DNA from: Xanthobacteraceae bacterium
Lineage (GTDB): Bacteria > Pseudomonadota > Alphaproteobacteria > Rhizobiales > Xanthobacteraceae
Reading direction: 5' to 3'
Assembly (NCBI GenBank): GCA_019750915.1
Contig: JAIENY010000013.1
Span: forward strand, 1-64,000
Length of the DNA stretch: 64,000 bases
The position numbers and the translations under genes are program-made. Below are positions 20,007 to 30,400 of the stretch, one piece after another. Position 1 is the first letter of the stretch. Every line of letters begins with the position of its first letter. The notes under the pieces were generated by a model. That model ran no database searches, was not told the origin of the DNA, and worked only from the letters and a program-made list of their open reading frames with translations.

Positions 20007-20693
20007 ATGCAGCACAAGTTTTCGCGGATCGGATCGCTTCGGGGCTGGGCGGCTCCGATGCTTTTCTTATCCCTCAGTGTGGCGCTCGCTGGATGCGGTG
20101 GAGGCAGCCTGTTCGGTTCTTCGAGCTCACCCTCCACATCGAGCGGCGGGGGCCTCGGCGACCGCTTCGGCCAGTTGTTCGGTGCCAAGTCGCAGGCGGT
20201 TGGCGAGAAAGCGCCTGATCCTGAGCCGGACGAACCAACCTGTCCTCAGGTCTCGATCCGGATCGGTGCATCGACCTACGCGTTGGGATTGCCCGGCAAG
20301 GAAGCTGCAGGCGCCGATCTTCGCTTTCAGGCCTCGATCCTGCGCACCGCGCGTGATTGCAGCATGAGCGGCGGACAGATTCATGCCCGCGTCGGCATTC
20401 AGGGCCGCATCATCACCGGCCAGGCTGGGGCACCGCCGGTCGCTATCATTCCGATGCGTGTTGCCTTGGTTCAGGAGGGCGTGTCGTCGAAAGTGATTCT
20501 GACCAAGGCATTCCAGACCACCGTCAACATCCAGCCAGATGGCGTGACCGATTTCAGTCTGGTTGCAGAAGACCTCACCTATCCTCCGCCGGCCGGCGAT
20601 GCAGGTGATTCCTATATCTTCTATGTCGGCTTCGATCCTGCGGCGCTGAAGCCCGAGCCGAAGCCGCGGACCACACCAAAGAAGCGCCACTGA
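20007..20693 (+). CDS. Conserved lipoprotein
   Basis: 228 residues from the ATG at 20007. A signal sequence with lipobox LAGC (about residues 27-30) marks an acylated protein. A low-complexity Gly/Ser stretch follows, then a beta-rich domain with paired cysteines (TCPQVSIRIGAS and RDCSMSGGQIHARVGIQGR). The C-terminus is Lys/Pro-rich. I recall similar proteins as conserved hypotheticals of Nitrobacteraceae; function unknown. It is followed directly by a bidirectional terminator. Confidence 0.75.
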   Translation: MQHKFSRIGSLRGWAAPMLFLSLSVALAGCGGGSLFGSSSSPSTSSGGGLGDRFGQLFGAKSQAVGEKAPDPEPDEPTCPQVSIRIGASTYALGLPGKEAAGADLRFQASILRTARDCSMSGGQIHARVGIQGRIITGQAGAPPVAIIPMRVALVQEGVSSKVILTKAFQTTVNIQPDGVTDFSLVAEDLTYPPPAGDAGDSYIFYVGFDPAALKPEPKPRTTPKKRH

Positions 20694-20710
20694 ACGGGCG
20701 AACACGCAAT

Positions 20711-20743
20711 AAAAAGCCGGCCTATCAAGGCCGGCTTTTTATT
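20711..20743. terminator. Bidirectional terminator between lipoprotein gene and atp operon
   Basis: AAAAAGCCGGCC and GGCCGGCTTTTT form a near-perfect stem over a short TATCAA loop, with T-runs on both strands. It sits between converging genes: 18 nt after the lipoprotein stop and 18 nt after the atpF stop. Confidence 0.9.
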
Positions 20744-20760
20744 GATGTGTCGGATTCAAT

Positions 20761-21246
20761 TTAGTTGAGCCGTGAGCGCAGCTCGGTGATGCTCTTGTCG
20801 ACCAGCGTTTCGGCGACCTGTCCCTTGACCGTCTGGGACATGACCGAAGCAGCGGCTGTTGTCGCAGCCTCCGCCGCCGCGGCGCGAACGTCAGCGACCG
20901 CCTGAAGCTCGGCCTGGGCGATCTTGTTTTCCGCCGACTTGGTGCGGCGGGCGACAAAATCCTCCATCTTGGCCTTGGCTTCCTGAGCGATCCGCTCGGC
21001 GTCGGCCTTGGCGCTGGCCACGATGTCCTGTGCCTCGCGCTCGGCGCTGTCGCGGCGGGCCCGGTATTCTGCGACCAGTTTCTGCGCTTCGTCCTTCAGC
21101 CGCCGCGCATCGTCGAGCTCTTTGCGGATGCGGTCGCCACGGTGATCGAGGGCTGAAATCAACACCCGATGCACGCCGAAATAGCCGAACAGGCCGAGCA
21201 GAATGAAAAAAGCGACGGCAACCCAAAATTCTGCGTTCTGCAACAT
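20761..21246 (-). CDS. atpF: ATP synthase F0 subunit b
   Basis: Part of the peripheral stalk that holds the F1 head still. 161 residues: one N-terminal membrane helix ([19 protein letters not shown]) followed by a long charged helix ([20 protein letters not shown] and on) that dimerises with the b' subunit. Last gene of the F0 operon, 3 nt after the b' gene. Confidence 0.95.
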   Translation of the reverse strand: MLQNAEFWVAVAFFILLGLFGYFGVHRVLISALDHRGDRIRKELDDARRLKDEAQKLVAEYRARRDSAEREAQDIVASAKADAERIAQEAKAKMEDFVARRTKSAENKIAQAELQAVADVRAAAAEAATTAAASVMSQTVKGQVAETLVDKSITELRSRLN

Positions 21247-21249
21247 CGC

Positions 21250-21801
21250 TTAACCCTTGAGGGATGCATCGACCGCGCGGTCGACGGCCTGGCTGTCAGG
21301 CGAGGTGCCGGTGAGATGCTGGACAATCGCGGCGGCGGCATCCGTCGCGATTGACTTCACATTGCCCATCGCTGCCATGCGCGTTGCCGCGATGGTCTTT
21401 TCGGCGTCCTTTAGCTTGGCGACGAGGCTGGCTTCAAGCGCCTTGCGGTCGGCGTCCGACTGGGCGCTCAGCTGTTCGCGGGTCTCGGTGCCGATGGCCT
21501 GAGCGCGCGCGCGCGCCGCCGCCAGCTCATTTTCATAGGCTTTCAGCGCGGCGTCCGATTCGTCGCGAAGCTTTTGCGCTTCGTTGAGGTCGTTTTCGAT
21601 CACGCCTTCACGTGCCGCGATCACCGAGCCGACGCGCGGCAACGCGAAACGCGACACGACGAAATAGAGCAACGCAAACGCGATCGCGAAAGAGACAAGC
21701 TGGGAAGCGAATGTCTCCTTCTCGAACGGCGGGAACGCCGGTTTGCTTTCTGCCCCCGTGTGGGCAGTTGTTCCCGTTGCATGGCCCGCTTCGGTCGCCA
21801 T
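21250..21801 (-). CDS. atpG: ATP synthase F0 subunit b'
   Basis: Second peripheral-stalk subunit, typical of alphaproteobacteria and phototrophs. 183 residues: an N-terminal extension rich in Thr/Ala/Gly, a membrane helix ([20 protein letters not shown]), and a long Ala/Glu/Lys/Arg coiled coil that pairs with subunit b. It lies between atpE and atpF. The symbol atpG for b' follows rhizobial usage and should not be confused with F1 gamma. Confidence 0.93.
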   Translation of the reverse strand: MATEAGHATGTTAHTGAESKPAFPPFEKETFASQLVSFAIAFALLYFVVSRFALPRVGSVIAAREGVIENDLNEAQKLRDESDAALKAYENELAAARARAQAIGTETREQLSAQSDADRKALEASLVAKLKDAEKTIAATRMAAMGNVKSIATDAAAAIVQHLTGTSPDSQAVDRAVDASLKG

Positions 21802-21861
21802 CGATAGTCTCCTGACCGGTTAACGCGGATCGATGGATCCGCGTGCGCCTTGGTGCGGTGA

Positions 21862-22089
21862 TTAGACGGCGAACAGCAGCAACAGCGCGATCAACAGCGA
21901 GAAGATGCCGAGCGCTTCGGTCACCGCGAAGCCGAAGATCAGGTTGGCGAACTGGCCCTGCGAGGCTGACGGGTTGCGCAGTGCGCCGTTCAGGAACTGG
22001 CTGAAGATCATGCCGACGCCGACGCCGGCGCCGCCCATTCCGAGGGTGGCGAGGCCCGCGCCGATGTACTTTGCTGCTACTGGATCCAT
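21862..22089 (-). CDS. atpE: ATP synthase F0 subunit c
   Basis: The proteolipid that forms the proton-driven ring. 75 residues: two hydrophobic helices joined by the polar loop ALRNPSA. The proton-binding carboxylate is Glu58 ([10 protein letters not shown]). A glycine-rich first helix ([10 protein letters not shown]) lets neighbouring copies pack. No Na+-binding Gln/Thr signature, so H+ coupling is expected. Confidence 0.96.
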   Translation of the reverse strand: MDPVAAKYIGAGLATLGMGGAGVGVGMIFSQFLNGALRNPSASQGQFANLIFGFAVTEALGIFSLLIALLLLFAV

Positions 22090-22133
22090 GGTGAAACTCC
22101 TTCTTGGATGGCTGTCAGTGTTGATCGATCCGG

Positions 22134-22886
22134 TCAGTGACCGGGATGAAGTGCGTCGTTCAGGTAGATGCAGGTTAGAATGGCGAACACGTAGGCTTGC
22201 AGGAACGCCACCAGAAGTTCCAGCGCGGTCAGCGCCGTGGTCATCGCCAGCGGCAGCGACGCGCCCAGAATGCCGACAGCGCCCAGGGCGCCAAGACCGG
22301 CAACGAAACTTGCAAAAACCTTCAGCGTGATGTGGCCGGCCAGAATGTTGGCGAACAGACGAACCGAGTGCGACACCGGGCGGGACAGGAAGGAAATGAC
22401 TTCGATCACCACGATCAGCGGCAGGATGTACATCGGGATGCCGCTGGGGACGAACAGCTTGAAGAATTTCAGGCCATTTTTGTAGAGGCCGTAACCCAGC
22501 ACGGTCAGGAACACGATCAGCGCCAACGCGACGGTGATGATGAGGTGGCTGGTGACGGCGAAGGTGAACGGGATGATGCCGATCAGGTTCGCGACCAGGA
22601 TGAAGGTGAAGATCGAGAACACCAGCGGGAAGAACTTCATGCCTTCTTCGCCGACACTTTGTTTCAAGGTGTTCCCGACAAACTCATAGGTCAGCTCGGC
22701 CAGCGACTGGAAACGGGTGGGGATGATGCGGCGGCCCGCGCTGCCGCCGATCATCAGGATCGAGACCGCAGCAACGGCCACGAACATGTAAGCGCTGGAA
22801 TTGGTGAAGGCGATCTCATGACCACCGATGTGACCAAGCGAGAAGATCTTGTGGATCTCAAACTGTTCGATTGGATCGGCGGCCAT
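22134..22886 (-). CDS. atpB: ATP synthase F0 subunit a
   Basis: The proton channel subunit. 250 residues with about six membrane helices. The essential arginine is in [13 protein letters not shown] and the C-terminal helix [19 protein letters not shown] is the family signature. The N-terminus IEQFEIHKI is typical of alphaproteobacterial AtpB. It follows atpI and precedes atpE in the usual order. Confidence 0.96.
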   Translation of the reverse strand: MAADPIEQFEIHKIFSLGHIGGHEIAFTNSSAYMFVAVAAVSILMIGGSAGRRIIPTRFQSLAELTYEFVGNTLKQSVGEEGMKFFPLVFSIFTFILVANLIGIIPFTFAVTSHLIITVALALIVFLTVLGYGLYKNGLKFFKLFVPSGIPMYILPLIVVIEVISFLSRPVSHSVRLFANILAGHITLKVFASFVAGLGALGAVGILGASLPLAMTTALTALELLVAFLQAYVFAILTCIYLNDALHPGH

Positions 22887-22958
22887 TCCGGGCGTCTCTC
22901 AAGCAATGCCGGACATGAGCCGGCTGGTCAAAATCGGTTTGGCGCATCCGCATCTCGA

Positions 22959-23354
22959 TCAGGAACGGTCTTTCGCATTGCTCGTTGCAACGCCGGCGGC
23001 CCGCATCACGTTTATTACGCCGGCTGCGAAGCCGAGCAGAAAAAACAAGATGAGTCCCCAAGGAGACGTCGACAGCAGACGGTCGACGCCCCAGCCGATG
23101 ACCGCCCCGACAAGAACGCCAGCGATCAGTTCGGAAGAAAGTCGGAAGCCCCGTGCCATCGCCGAAGCGGTGGCCGATGCATTTTCCGCCCCTTCTGACT
23201 GATCCGCCCGAAGCTTTCGATCTTTCCTGCTTTGGGAAAGCCGATCTTCAAGACGGTGAAGCCTTGCGGAGAGCGCGGCTTCATCGGCAGCTTGTTTGTT
23301 TTTTTCGTCCATCTTCGTCGCGTCCGCCGTTCCTGTGTCAGCAACCGCCGACAC
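22959..23354 (-). CDS. atpI: ATP synthase accessory protein AtpI
   Basis: First gene of the F0 operon. 131 residues: a charged N-terminal half (ARLHRLEDRLSQSRKDRK) and two membrane helices (LIAGVLVGAVIGWGVDRLL and GLILFFLLGFAAGVINVMRA). AtpI aids c-ring assembly or Mg2+ supply; it is not part of the finished enzyme. The start is uncertain: a GTG at 23354 or an ATG 14 codons later (23312); neither has a strong RBS. Confidence 0.88.
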   Translation of the reverse strand: MSAVADTGTADATKMDEKNKQAADEAALSARLHRLEDRLSQSRKDRKLRADQSEGAENASATASAMARGFRLSSELIAGVLVGAVIGWGVDRLLSTSPWGLILFFLLGFAAGVINVMRAAGVATSNAKDRS

Positions 23355-23605
23355 TTAGAGAATACCACGTCGCGAGATATCGGAAAAAACGTTCAAAATG
23401 CCCCTGAAACCGCGCGGACCATACTGTTGGCATACCACCAAGTCAAGATTGGGTGATGATTGGGTATGGCTTTGATATTGCTTAAATAATTTGCAAGCTG
23501 GTCTGCCGTGAAGGACGATACGACGCAGCTGCACCATTCCTTGTACGGCCTTGCCTGAAGGCTGGGCGTCTGCTCGGATAATGGCGGCACCGCACAGGAT
23601 CCTTC

Positions 23606-24229
23606 ATGGGAAGATTGATCGACTATTATTTCTCGTTCCAGTCGCCCTGGGCCTATATCGGACAGCAGGCTTTTCACGACGTCGCCAGGGCGCATGGGGC
23701 GAAGGTCATCTATAGGCCGTTTGCGCTGTTGAACCTGTTTTCGGAGACTGGCGGGCTGCCGCTGGCGAAGCGGCATCCGCTGCGTCAGCGATACCGGGCG
23801 ATCGAGATGCAGCGTTGGCGCGACAAGCGCGGGCTGAATTTCCATTTGAAGCCGCAACATTGGCCTTTCAATCCTCGCCTTTCGGATGGCGTCGCCATTG
23901 CGATCCTTCAGTCCGGTCAAAGCCCGGAGGCGTTTACCGATAATGTTTTCAGAGGGATATGGGAGCAGCAGCTCGATCTGGCCGATCCCGCAACCGTTGC
24001 GGAGCTTGCCGACCGCGCGGGTTTTCCCGGCGCAATGCTGGTCGAGCAGTCAGGCTCCGCCGATGTCGAGGCGGCCTACGAGCACAATCGCCAGGACGCC
24101 ATCGCCCACGGCGTGTTTGGCTCCCCCGCTTATGTGCTGGACGGGGAGGTGTTCTGGGGACAGGACAGGATCGATCTGCTCGACGATGCATTGACATCGG
24201 GCCGGGCGCCGTTTCGCGCGGATATCTAA
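23606..24229 (+). CDS. 2-hydroxychromene-2-carboxylate isomerase family (DsbA/GST-kappa fold)
   Basis: 207 residues. It begins with the family pattern DYYFSFQSPWAYIG and ends with GVFGSPAYVLDGEVFWGQDRI, in which SP is the cis-proline position. The domain is a thioredoxin fold with a helical insertion, as in HCCA isomerase and kappa glutathione transferase; no CxxC is present, and the Ser of FSFQSPW is the usual catalytic position binding glutathione. The original enzyme acts in naphthalene breakdown, but most chromosomal copies have unknown substrates. Confidence 0.87.
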   Translation: MGRLIDYYFSFQSPWAYIGQQAFHDVARAHGAKVIYRPFALLNLFSETGGLPLAKRHPLRQRYRAIEMQRWRDKRGLNFHLKPQHWPFNPRLSDGVAIAILQSGQSPEAFTDNVFRGIWEQQLDLADPATVAELADRAGFPGAMLVEQSGSADVEAAYEHNRQDAIAHGVFGSPAYVLDGEVFWGQDRIDLLDDALTSGRAPFRADI

Positions 24230-24241
24230 TACGGAGCGGAG

Positions 24242-24769
24242 ATGATGCGACTGCGGCCGATATGCAAAGGTTATTCGATGGCAGCCATCATGATCGCGGG
24301 CTTCGCGCAGGCGGCATTCGCCCAGCAAGCTCCGGACAGCGACAACGGCCGCTATACAATGTCGCAAACCGCCGATGGGGTGCTGCGCCTCGATACCCGC
24401 ACCGGCGCAATATCGACCTGTACCAACAAGAGCGGCTGGGTCTGCCGCGTGGTGCCGGATGAGCGTGCTGCGCTCGACATCGAAATCGGCCGACTTCAGC
24501 GCGACAACGCGGCGTTAAAAAGCCAGCTTGCAGACCGCGTCTCGGGCAAGACCAATGAGGCGCTTCCGAAAACCGATCTTGAGAAGCCAAAAGACAGTCC
24601 CGGGAAGCAAGGTACGGCGGACAGCCAATCGGCGCAGTCCGGTAAGGACACCGTCATCGAACTGCGACTGCCGCCGCAGGAAGAACTGGTCGCCGCCCTC
24701 GATCGGGTCTGGCAGCAACTCGTCGGTATCGCCGGACGGATGCAGAAAAAAATCTACGAGAAGATTTGA
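24242..24769 (+). CDS. Secreted conserved hypothetical protein with coiled coil
   Basis: 175 residues; GGAG lies 5 nt before the ATG at 24242 (an ATG follows directly at 24245). A signal peptide ends near QAAFAQQ. The mature N-terminus NGRYTMSQTADGVLRLDTRT, then GAISTCTNKSGWVCRVV, is a pattern I recall from unannotated Nitrobacteraceae proteins. A short coiled coil follows (DIEIGRLQRDNAALKSQL), then a charged linker and a C-terminal amphipathic helix. Two cysteines may form a disulfide. Function unknown. Confidence 0.7.
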   Translation: MMRLRPICKGYSMAAIMIAGFAQAAFAQQAPDSDNGRYTMSQTADGVLRLDTRTGAISTCTNKSGWVCRVVPDERAALDIEIGRLQRDNAALKSQLADRVSGKTNEALPKTDLEKPKDSPGKQGTADSQSAQSGKDTVIELRLPPQEELVAALDRVWQQLVGIAGRMQKKIYEKI

Positions 24770-24773
24770 TCCT

Positions 24774-24809
24774 AAAAAAATCGGCCACGGATTGCTCCGC
24801 GGCCGATTT
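24774..24809. terminator. Convergent terminator for the MFS gene and the hypothetical gene
   Basis: AAATCGGCCACGGA (24778-24791) pairs with TCCGCGGCCGATTT (24796-24809). On the minus strand the stem ends in a run of seven T, so it mainly ends the MFS transcript; on the plus strand only TTT follows. Confidence 0.85.
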
Positions 24810-24850
24810 CCGTTCCAAGCCGGCCCGGCGCCGGCAGGGACCTTGTTTCG

Positions 24851-26482
24851 TTACTTCGTGATATCGACGTCCTTCGTTTCCGGCAGGAACAGGAAGCCGA
24901 CGACAAGGCTCATCAGCGCGATGATGATCGGATACCACAGGCCGGAGTAGATGTTTCCGGTCGCGGCCACGATCGCGAACACCGTTGCCGGCAGGAAGCC
25001 GCCGAACCAGCCGTTGCCGATATGATAGGGCAGCGACATGCCGCTATAGCGGATGCGGCTCGGGAACAGCTCAACCAGCCATGCTGCGATCGGCGCGTAC
25101 ACCAGCGTGACATAGACCACCAGCAGCCAGAGCAGCAGGATGGTCATCGGCCAGTTGATATCGTTCGGATCGGCCGAGGCCGGATAGCCGTGGGCCTTGA
25201 TCGCCGCGGTGAGGGTCTTGGCGAAGTCGGGGCTGTCGGACGAGAGCACCTGATCGCCGACCTTGACCTGTGCGGCTGCTCCCGCTGGAGCGGTTTCGTT
25301 CTGATAGTTCACCGACAGGTTGACGAGTGTCGACTTGGCGACGTCGCAACCCGTGGTGAATTTCTCAGTGCCGGTGGCCTTGAACTGGAACGAGCACTTG
25401 CTCGGATCAGCGATCACCGTGACCGGCGACTTGGCCAGAGCGGCTTCCAGCTTCGGGTTGGCATAGTGAGTAATTCCCTTGAAGATCGGGAAGTAGGTCA
25501 GTGCCGCCAGCAGGAAGCCGGCAAGGATGATCGGCTTGCGGCCGATCTTGTCGGAAAGCCAGCCGAAGATGATGAAGAACGGCGTAGCGAGTGCGAGCGC
25601 GATCACAATCATGATCTGCGCCGAAGTCGCCGACACCTTCAGTGTCTGCGTCAGGAAGAACAGTGCGTAGAATTGTCCACCATACCAAACGACCGCTTCG
25701 CCCGCCGTCGCACCGAGCAAAGCGAACAGCGCGATCTTGGCGTTTGACCACTGGCCGAAGGCTTCGGTCAGCGGCTTCTTCGAGGTTGTGCCCTCTTCCT
25801 TCATTCGCTGAAAGATCGGCGACTCATTCAGGCTCATGCGGATCCAGAGCGACACGACGAGCAGGATGCCGGACAACAGGAACGGAATACGCCAGCCCCA
25901 GTCGCCGAATGCCGCTTCGCCCATGATGTTGCGGATCGCCAGGATCAGCAGCAGAGCCATGAACAGTCCGAGCGTCGCGGTGGTCTGGATCCATGAGGTG
26001 TAGTAGCCGCGCTTGTTGGCGGGCGCATGTTCGGCGACGTAAATCGCCGCGCCGCCATACTCACCGCCGAGTGCCAGACCCTGGATCAGCCGCAGGCCGA
26101 TCAGAAGGATCGGCGCCATGATGCCCCAGGTTGCGTAACCGGGCAGCAAGCCGATGCAGAACGTACCCACACCCATCAGGCCCATGGTGATGAGGAAGGT
26201 GTATTTGCGTCCGACGAGGTCGCCGAGCCGTCCGAACACCAGAGCGCCGAACGGGCGAACGGCGAACCCGGCTGCGAATGCCAGCAGGGCGAAGATGAAC
26301 CCCACGTTCGGCGGAACGTTCGAGAAGAAGTACTTTGCAAGGAATGCGCCGAGAGTGCCGTAAATGTAGAAGTCGTACCACTCGAACACGGTGCCGAGTG
26401 AAGACGCAAAAATAACTTTGCGTTCTTCCGCGGTCATGCCGCCTGTACGAGAGGTAGATGCCGTCATGGTCGTCGTGGACAT
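24851..26482 (-). CDS. MFS transporter, metabolite:H+ symporter (MHS) family
   Basis: 543 residues from the ATG at 26482; GGGAGGG stands 5 nt upstream and an upstream extension has no family match. The start of the domain (ASSLGTVFEWYDFYIYG) and FGRLGDLVGRKYTFLITM are typical of the ProP/KgtP/ShiA type. It is longer than usual because a hydrophilic insert of about 95 residues (roughly residues 365-460, two cysteines, ending at DPNDINWPMT) lies between the fourth- and third-last helices. These carriers import organic acids, betaines or shikimate with protons; the substrate here is unknown. Confidence 0.9.
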   Translation of the reverse strand: MSTTTMTASTSRTGGMTAEERKVIFASSLGTVFEWYDFYIYGTLGAFLAKYFFSNVPPNVGFIFALLAFAAGFAVRPFGALVFGRLGDLVGRKYTFLITMGLMGVGTFCIGLLPGYATWGIMAPILLIGLRLIQGLALGGEYGGAAIYVAEHAPANKRGYYTSWIQTTATLGLFMALLLILAIRNIMGEAAFGDWGWRIPFLLSGILLVVSLWIRMSLNESPIFQRMKEEGTTSKKPLTEAFGQWSNAKIALFALLGATAGEAVVWYGGQFYALFFLTQTLKVSATSAQIMIVIALALATPFFIIFGWLSDKIGRKPIILAGFLLAALTYFPIFKGITHYANPKLEAALAKSPVTVIADPSKCSFQFKATGTEKFTTGCDVAKSTLVNLSVNYQNETAPAGAAAQVKVGDQVLSSDSPDFAKTLTAAIKAHGYPASADPNDINWPMTILLLWLLVVYVTLVYAPIAAWLVELFPSRIRYSGMSLPYHIGNGWFGGFLPATVFAIVAATGNIYSGLWYPIIIALMSLVVGFLFLPETKDVDITK

Positions 26483-26774
26483 GAAACCCTCCCAAAAAGC
26501 TTTGCTAAAATCTCGACGGGACGCTCGTTCTTCTGCCGATTGCGTCGCGACGAAGCTCAAAATCAACGTAACATCAGCGTAAAACATCGCCCTATAAGAC
26601 TTTGGCCCAAATGGATTTTCCCATGGGATATGTCGCGCCGCACCATTTGGCCGCGAGCCGCCGCCTCGCCCGCGGGCAATCCTGTCGCCGCGGATTCGGC
26701 CGTCGCGTTGCGCGATGCTATAGTTTATCAGTCAGGACAATGAGTTGACTTCGAACCGTAAAGAAAAAGACCAC

Positions 26775-27452
26775 ATGGCTGTGACCCCTTCTTCCATGAA
26801 TCTCGTAATTGCGGACGACCATCCGCTGTTCCGTGGCGCGTTGCGCGAAGCCGTGACGAGCGTCGTGCCTGCGACAAATATATCCGAGGCCGGCTCTTTC
26901 GGAGAACTGACGGCGCTTCTCGAAAAGGAGCCGGATGTCGATCTGGTGCTGCTTGATCTGTCGATGCCAGGTGTCAGCGGGTTTTCCGGACTGATCTATC
27001 TGCGCGCCCAGTATCCGGCGATTCCGGTGGTGGTGGTGTCCGCGAGCGACGACGGAGAAACCATTCGCCGGTCGATGGAGTTCGGGGCTTCGGGCTTCAT
27101 CCCGAAACGGTTCGGAGTCGAGGCGCTGCGCGAGGCGATCGGGAAGGTGATGAACGGCGACGTCTGGACGCCATCAGAGATCGACCTGTCTGCCGGGGCT
27201 GATCCCGACATGGCGAAGTTGCGCGACCGGTTGATCACGCTGACGCCGCAACAGGTCCGCGTGCTGATGATGCTGTCGGAAGGTCTGCTGAACAAACAGA
27301 TCGCCTACGAACTCGGCGTGTCGGAGGCGACCATCAAGGCCCACGTCTCGGCGATCCTGCAAAAGCTCGGCGTTGAAAGCCGCACCCAGGCCGTGATCGT
27401 TGCCGCGAAAATCTCCGGCAGCCAGTGGCGTCAGAGCGAGCCGTCGGCCTGA
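26775..27452 (+). CDS. LuxR/NarL-type response regulator (CrbR-like)
   Basis: 225 residues from the ATG at 26775. Receiver domain with acidic pocket (IADDH), phospho-acceptor Asp61 in LVLLDLSMPGVSG and Lys of FIPKRF, then a LuxR helix-turn-helix (LTPQQVRVLMMLSEGLLNKQ, then IAYELGVSEATIKAHVSAIL). It converges with the hybrid kinase gene, their ends overlapping by 22 bp. SLC5-domain kinases (CrbS, CbrA, MctS) pair with regulators of this type in acetate or monocarboxylate control, so this is the likely partner (inference). A TTG 10 codons upstream is an alternative start. Confidence 0.9.
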   Translation: MAVTPSSMNLVIADDHPLFRGALREAVTSVVPATNISEAGSFGELTALLEKEPDVDLVLLDLSMPGVSGFSGLIYLRAQYPAIPVVVVSASDDGETIRRSMEFGASGFIPKRFGVEALREAIGKVMNGDVWTPSEIDLSAGADPDMAKLRDRLITLTPQQVRVLMMLSEGLLNKQIAYELGVSEATIKAHVSAILQKLGVESRTQAVIVAAKISGSQWRQSEPSA

Positions 27453-30400
27453 ACCACGTTTCGGTGCGTTTGCGCCGCTTCGCCTTCGCTGGCCTGTGTC
27501 GCCACCATCTGCTGCGCGCGCCATTGGCTCAGCAGCGCGCGCAGGGTGGCGGGTTTCACTGGCTTGTTCAGCACGACGATACCGTACGCTCTTGCTGAGT
27601 CTCGGACGGGAGGGCTGCGATCGGCGGTGATCAGGATCGCCGGAATTGTTGCGCCGAATTTATGACGGATGTCGCGGATCGCGGCGATGCCGTTGCCGCG
27701 ATCCAGATGATAGTCGACCAGAAGACCCGTGATCGGCCGCTCCGCCGCCACGATCACTTTGCAGGCATCCTTGGGATCGACGGCCGCGATCACATCGGCG
27801 CCCCAGCCCTTGAGCAGCGTCTTCATGCCGTCGAGGATTGCCGGGTCATTTTCGATGCAGACAATCGTGGTGCCGCTCATCGGCGCCTTGGATGAGATCA
27901 TCGAATTGGTGGCGGGCGCTTGGACCTGATTGAAGCCCGGCGCGACAGGCAGCATGACCGAGAAGAAGGAGCCGCCACTGCGGTTGGCTTCGATCGCGAT
28001 GCCGTGCTCGAGCACCCGCGCGATGCGTTCGACGATCGAAAGTCCAAGGCCCAATCCGCGTGCGATACGCGCGCCCTGATCGAGGCGGTGGAATTCCTTG
28101 AAGATTTCCTTGCGCTTTTGAGGAGGGATGCCGACGCCGGTGTCGTGAATGCAGATCCGGAGGGATTTGCCGCGAACGCGGCAGCCCACCAGAACCTTTC
28201 CATTCGGCGTATATTTGATCGCGTTCGAGATCAGGTTCTGAAGCAGGCGGCGAAGCAGCACGCGGTCCGATTTCACCGCCAGCGTCGAGGAGACAAACCG
28301 CAGATCGAGATTCTTTTCCCGCGCCAGCGGCATGAACTCGACCTGGAGCGATCGCATCAGTTCGCTCATCCGGAAGCTCGATATCGACGGCGTCATCGCA
28401 CCCGCATCGAGGCGGGAGATGTCGAGGAGCGCGCCGAGGATCTCTTCGATTGCCTCCAGTGAGTCATCGATGTTGTCGACCAGGCGTGCGTTCTCGTCGC
28501 CGTGTTGACGCTCCACAAGGCTTGTGACGTACAGGCGTGCCGCGTTGAGCGGCTGCAGGATGTCGTGGCTGGCGGCCGCCAGGAAACGCGTCTTGGAGAT
28601 GTTGGCTTCATCGGCGATTGTCTTTGCCTGCGCCAGTTCGTTGTTCAGGCGAGTCAGTTCTTCCGTGCGTTCGCGGACCCGGCGCTCAAGTGTGGCGTTG
28701 GCGCGCTCCAGCGCCTCAGCGGCTTCGAAACTCGGCGTAATGTCGGAAAAGGTAATGACGAGGCCACCACCCGGCATCGCATTAGGTCGCACCTCCACCA
28801 CCATGTTGCGATGGGCGATCCGCTCCAGGAAGGGCTCGCCGTCTGCGGTGTATGCGGCGAGACGCTGATGAAGCTGGATTTCCGACGGTTCGAGGCCCGC
28901 ATCGCCCGGCTTGCCGATGTATTCGAGAATTTCGCGGAGCGGAATTCCGATCTGCACGACATGCGCGGGCAGGTCGAGCATCTGTCCGAACTGCCGGTTG
29001 GAGCAGATCAACTGCTGTTCCTGATTAAACACGGCGATGCCCTGCCGGACGTGATCGAGCGCGGTTTGCAAAATCTCGCGATTGAAGTGCAGGGCGGCAT
29101 GTGCATCGTCGAGAAGCTTCAGCGCCGATTTTGCCGAAACGGCGCGCTTGCGTAGCAGTAGCGACATCACAAGGCGCGAGGATGCGGCGCCGACCGAAGA
29201 GGCGATCAGGTGTTCGGCATAGCGCAGAAGCTGGAAGTCCGCGGTTGAGCTTTGATCAAGCCTGATATCGTGAGTCTTGGCGAAAGCCTCGAACGCCTCG
29301 TTGGTACGTTCCTGTCCGAGATATTGCGACACCGTGGTGAACAGGTCGCGGACTGTCACCGTCGAGCGCCAGCGCCGGAAACTCGGCGATACCGGCGCGA
29401 CTTCAGTCGGCACGAAGATATCGGCCTGCAGGCGCTCGATCGAGGACGGTTGGCGCCAGTATGACAGCGCGATATAGGTGAGGATATTGAGCGTCATGCT
29501 CCACAGCAGGCCGTGGATCAGCGGCGACATCTGGCTGCCCAGAAGGTTCTGCGGCCGCAGAGCCTCGATGCCGAACAATCCTTCCTGAATCCATTTTGTG
29601 CCGAGCGGGCCGATATCGATGAAGCTCGGCAGGAACAGCGTATATCCCCACATCGCAAAGCCGATGATCATGCCGCCGATCGCGCCGGCGCCGGTGCCGC
29701 GCCGCCAGACCAGTCCCCCGAAGAAGGCTGGGGCGAGCTGGGCAATAGCTGCGAAGGAGATCAAACCGATGGCGGCAAGCTGCGCGTTGCCGAGCGCGTG
29801 GTAATACAGATAGGCCATCAGCATGATGCCGACTATGGCAACGCGGCGAACGGTCAACAGGAAGCGCCCGAAGTTCGGGCTGCCATTCTCGGGCTGTTCC
29901 TCGCTCTGCAGCACAAGCGGCATGACAATGTCGTTTGACACCATCACGGCGAGGGCCACGCATTCGACGATCACCATCGCCGTCGCAGCCGAAAGGCCGC
30001 CGACGAACACGATGATGCTCATCAGCTTTGAACCCGCTTCGATCGGCAGCGCCAGCACGAACATGTCGCTGTCGACTGCGCCGAACGGGAACGTCACCAG
30101 CCCCGCCAATGCGATCGGAATGACGAAGATGTTGATCGCGATCAGGTAGAGCGGAAACAGCCATTGAGCCCGCGAGACTTCTTTCGGGCTCGAGTTCTCG
30201 ACGACGCTGACGTGGAATTGCCGGGGCAGCAAAATGATGGCGAAGAACGACAACAGCGTCATCGCCGCGAAATTGCCGATCGAGGGGGAGTATTCGATCG
30301 CCCGCATGGCTTCCGGCGTCTTCAGCGCGCTTTGAATCAGCGCGTAGGGGCTTGTCATGATGAAGGTAATGAAAATGCCGGCAGCCAGAAACGCGATGAG

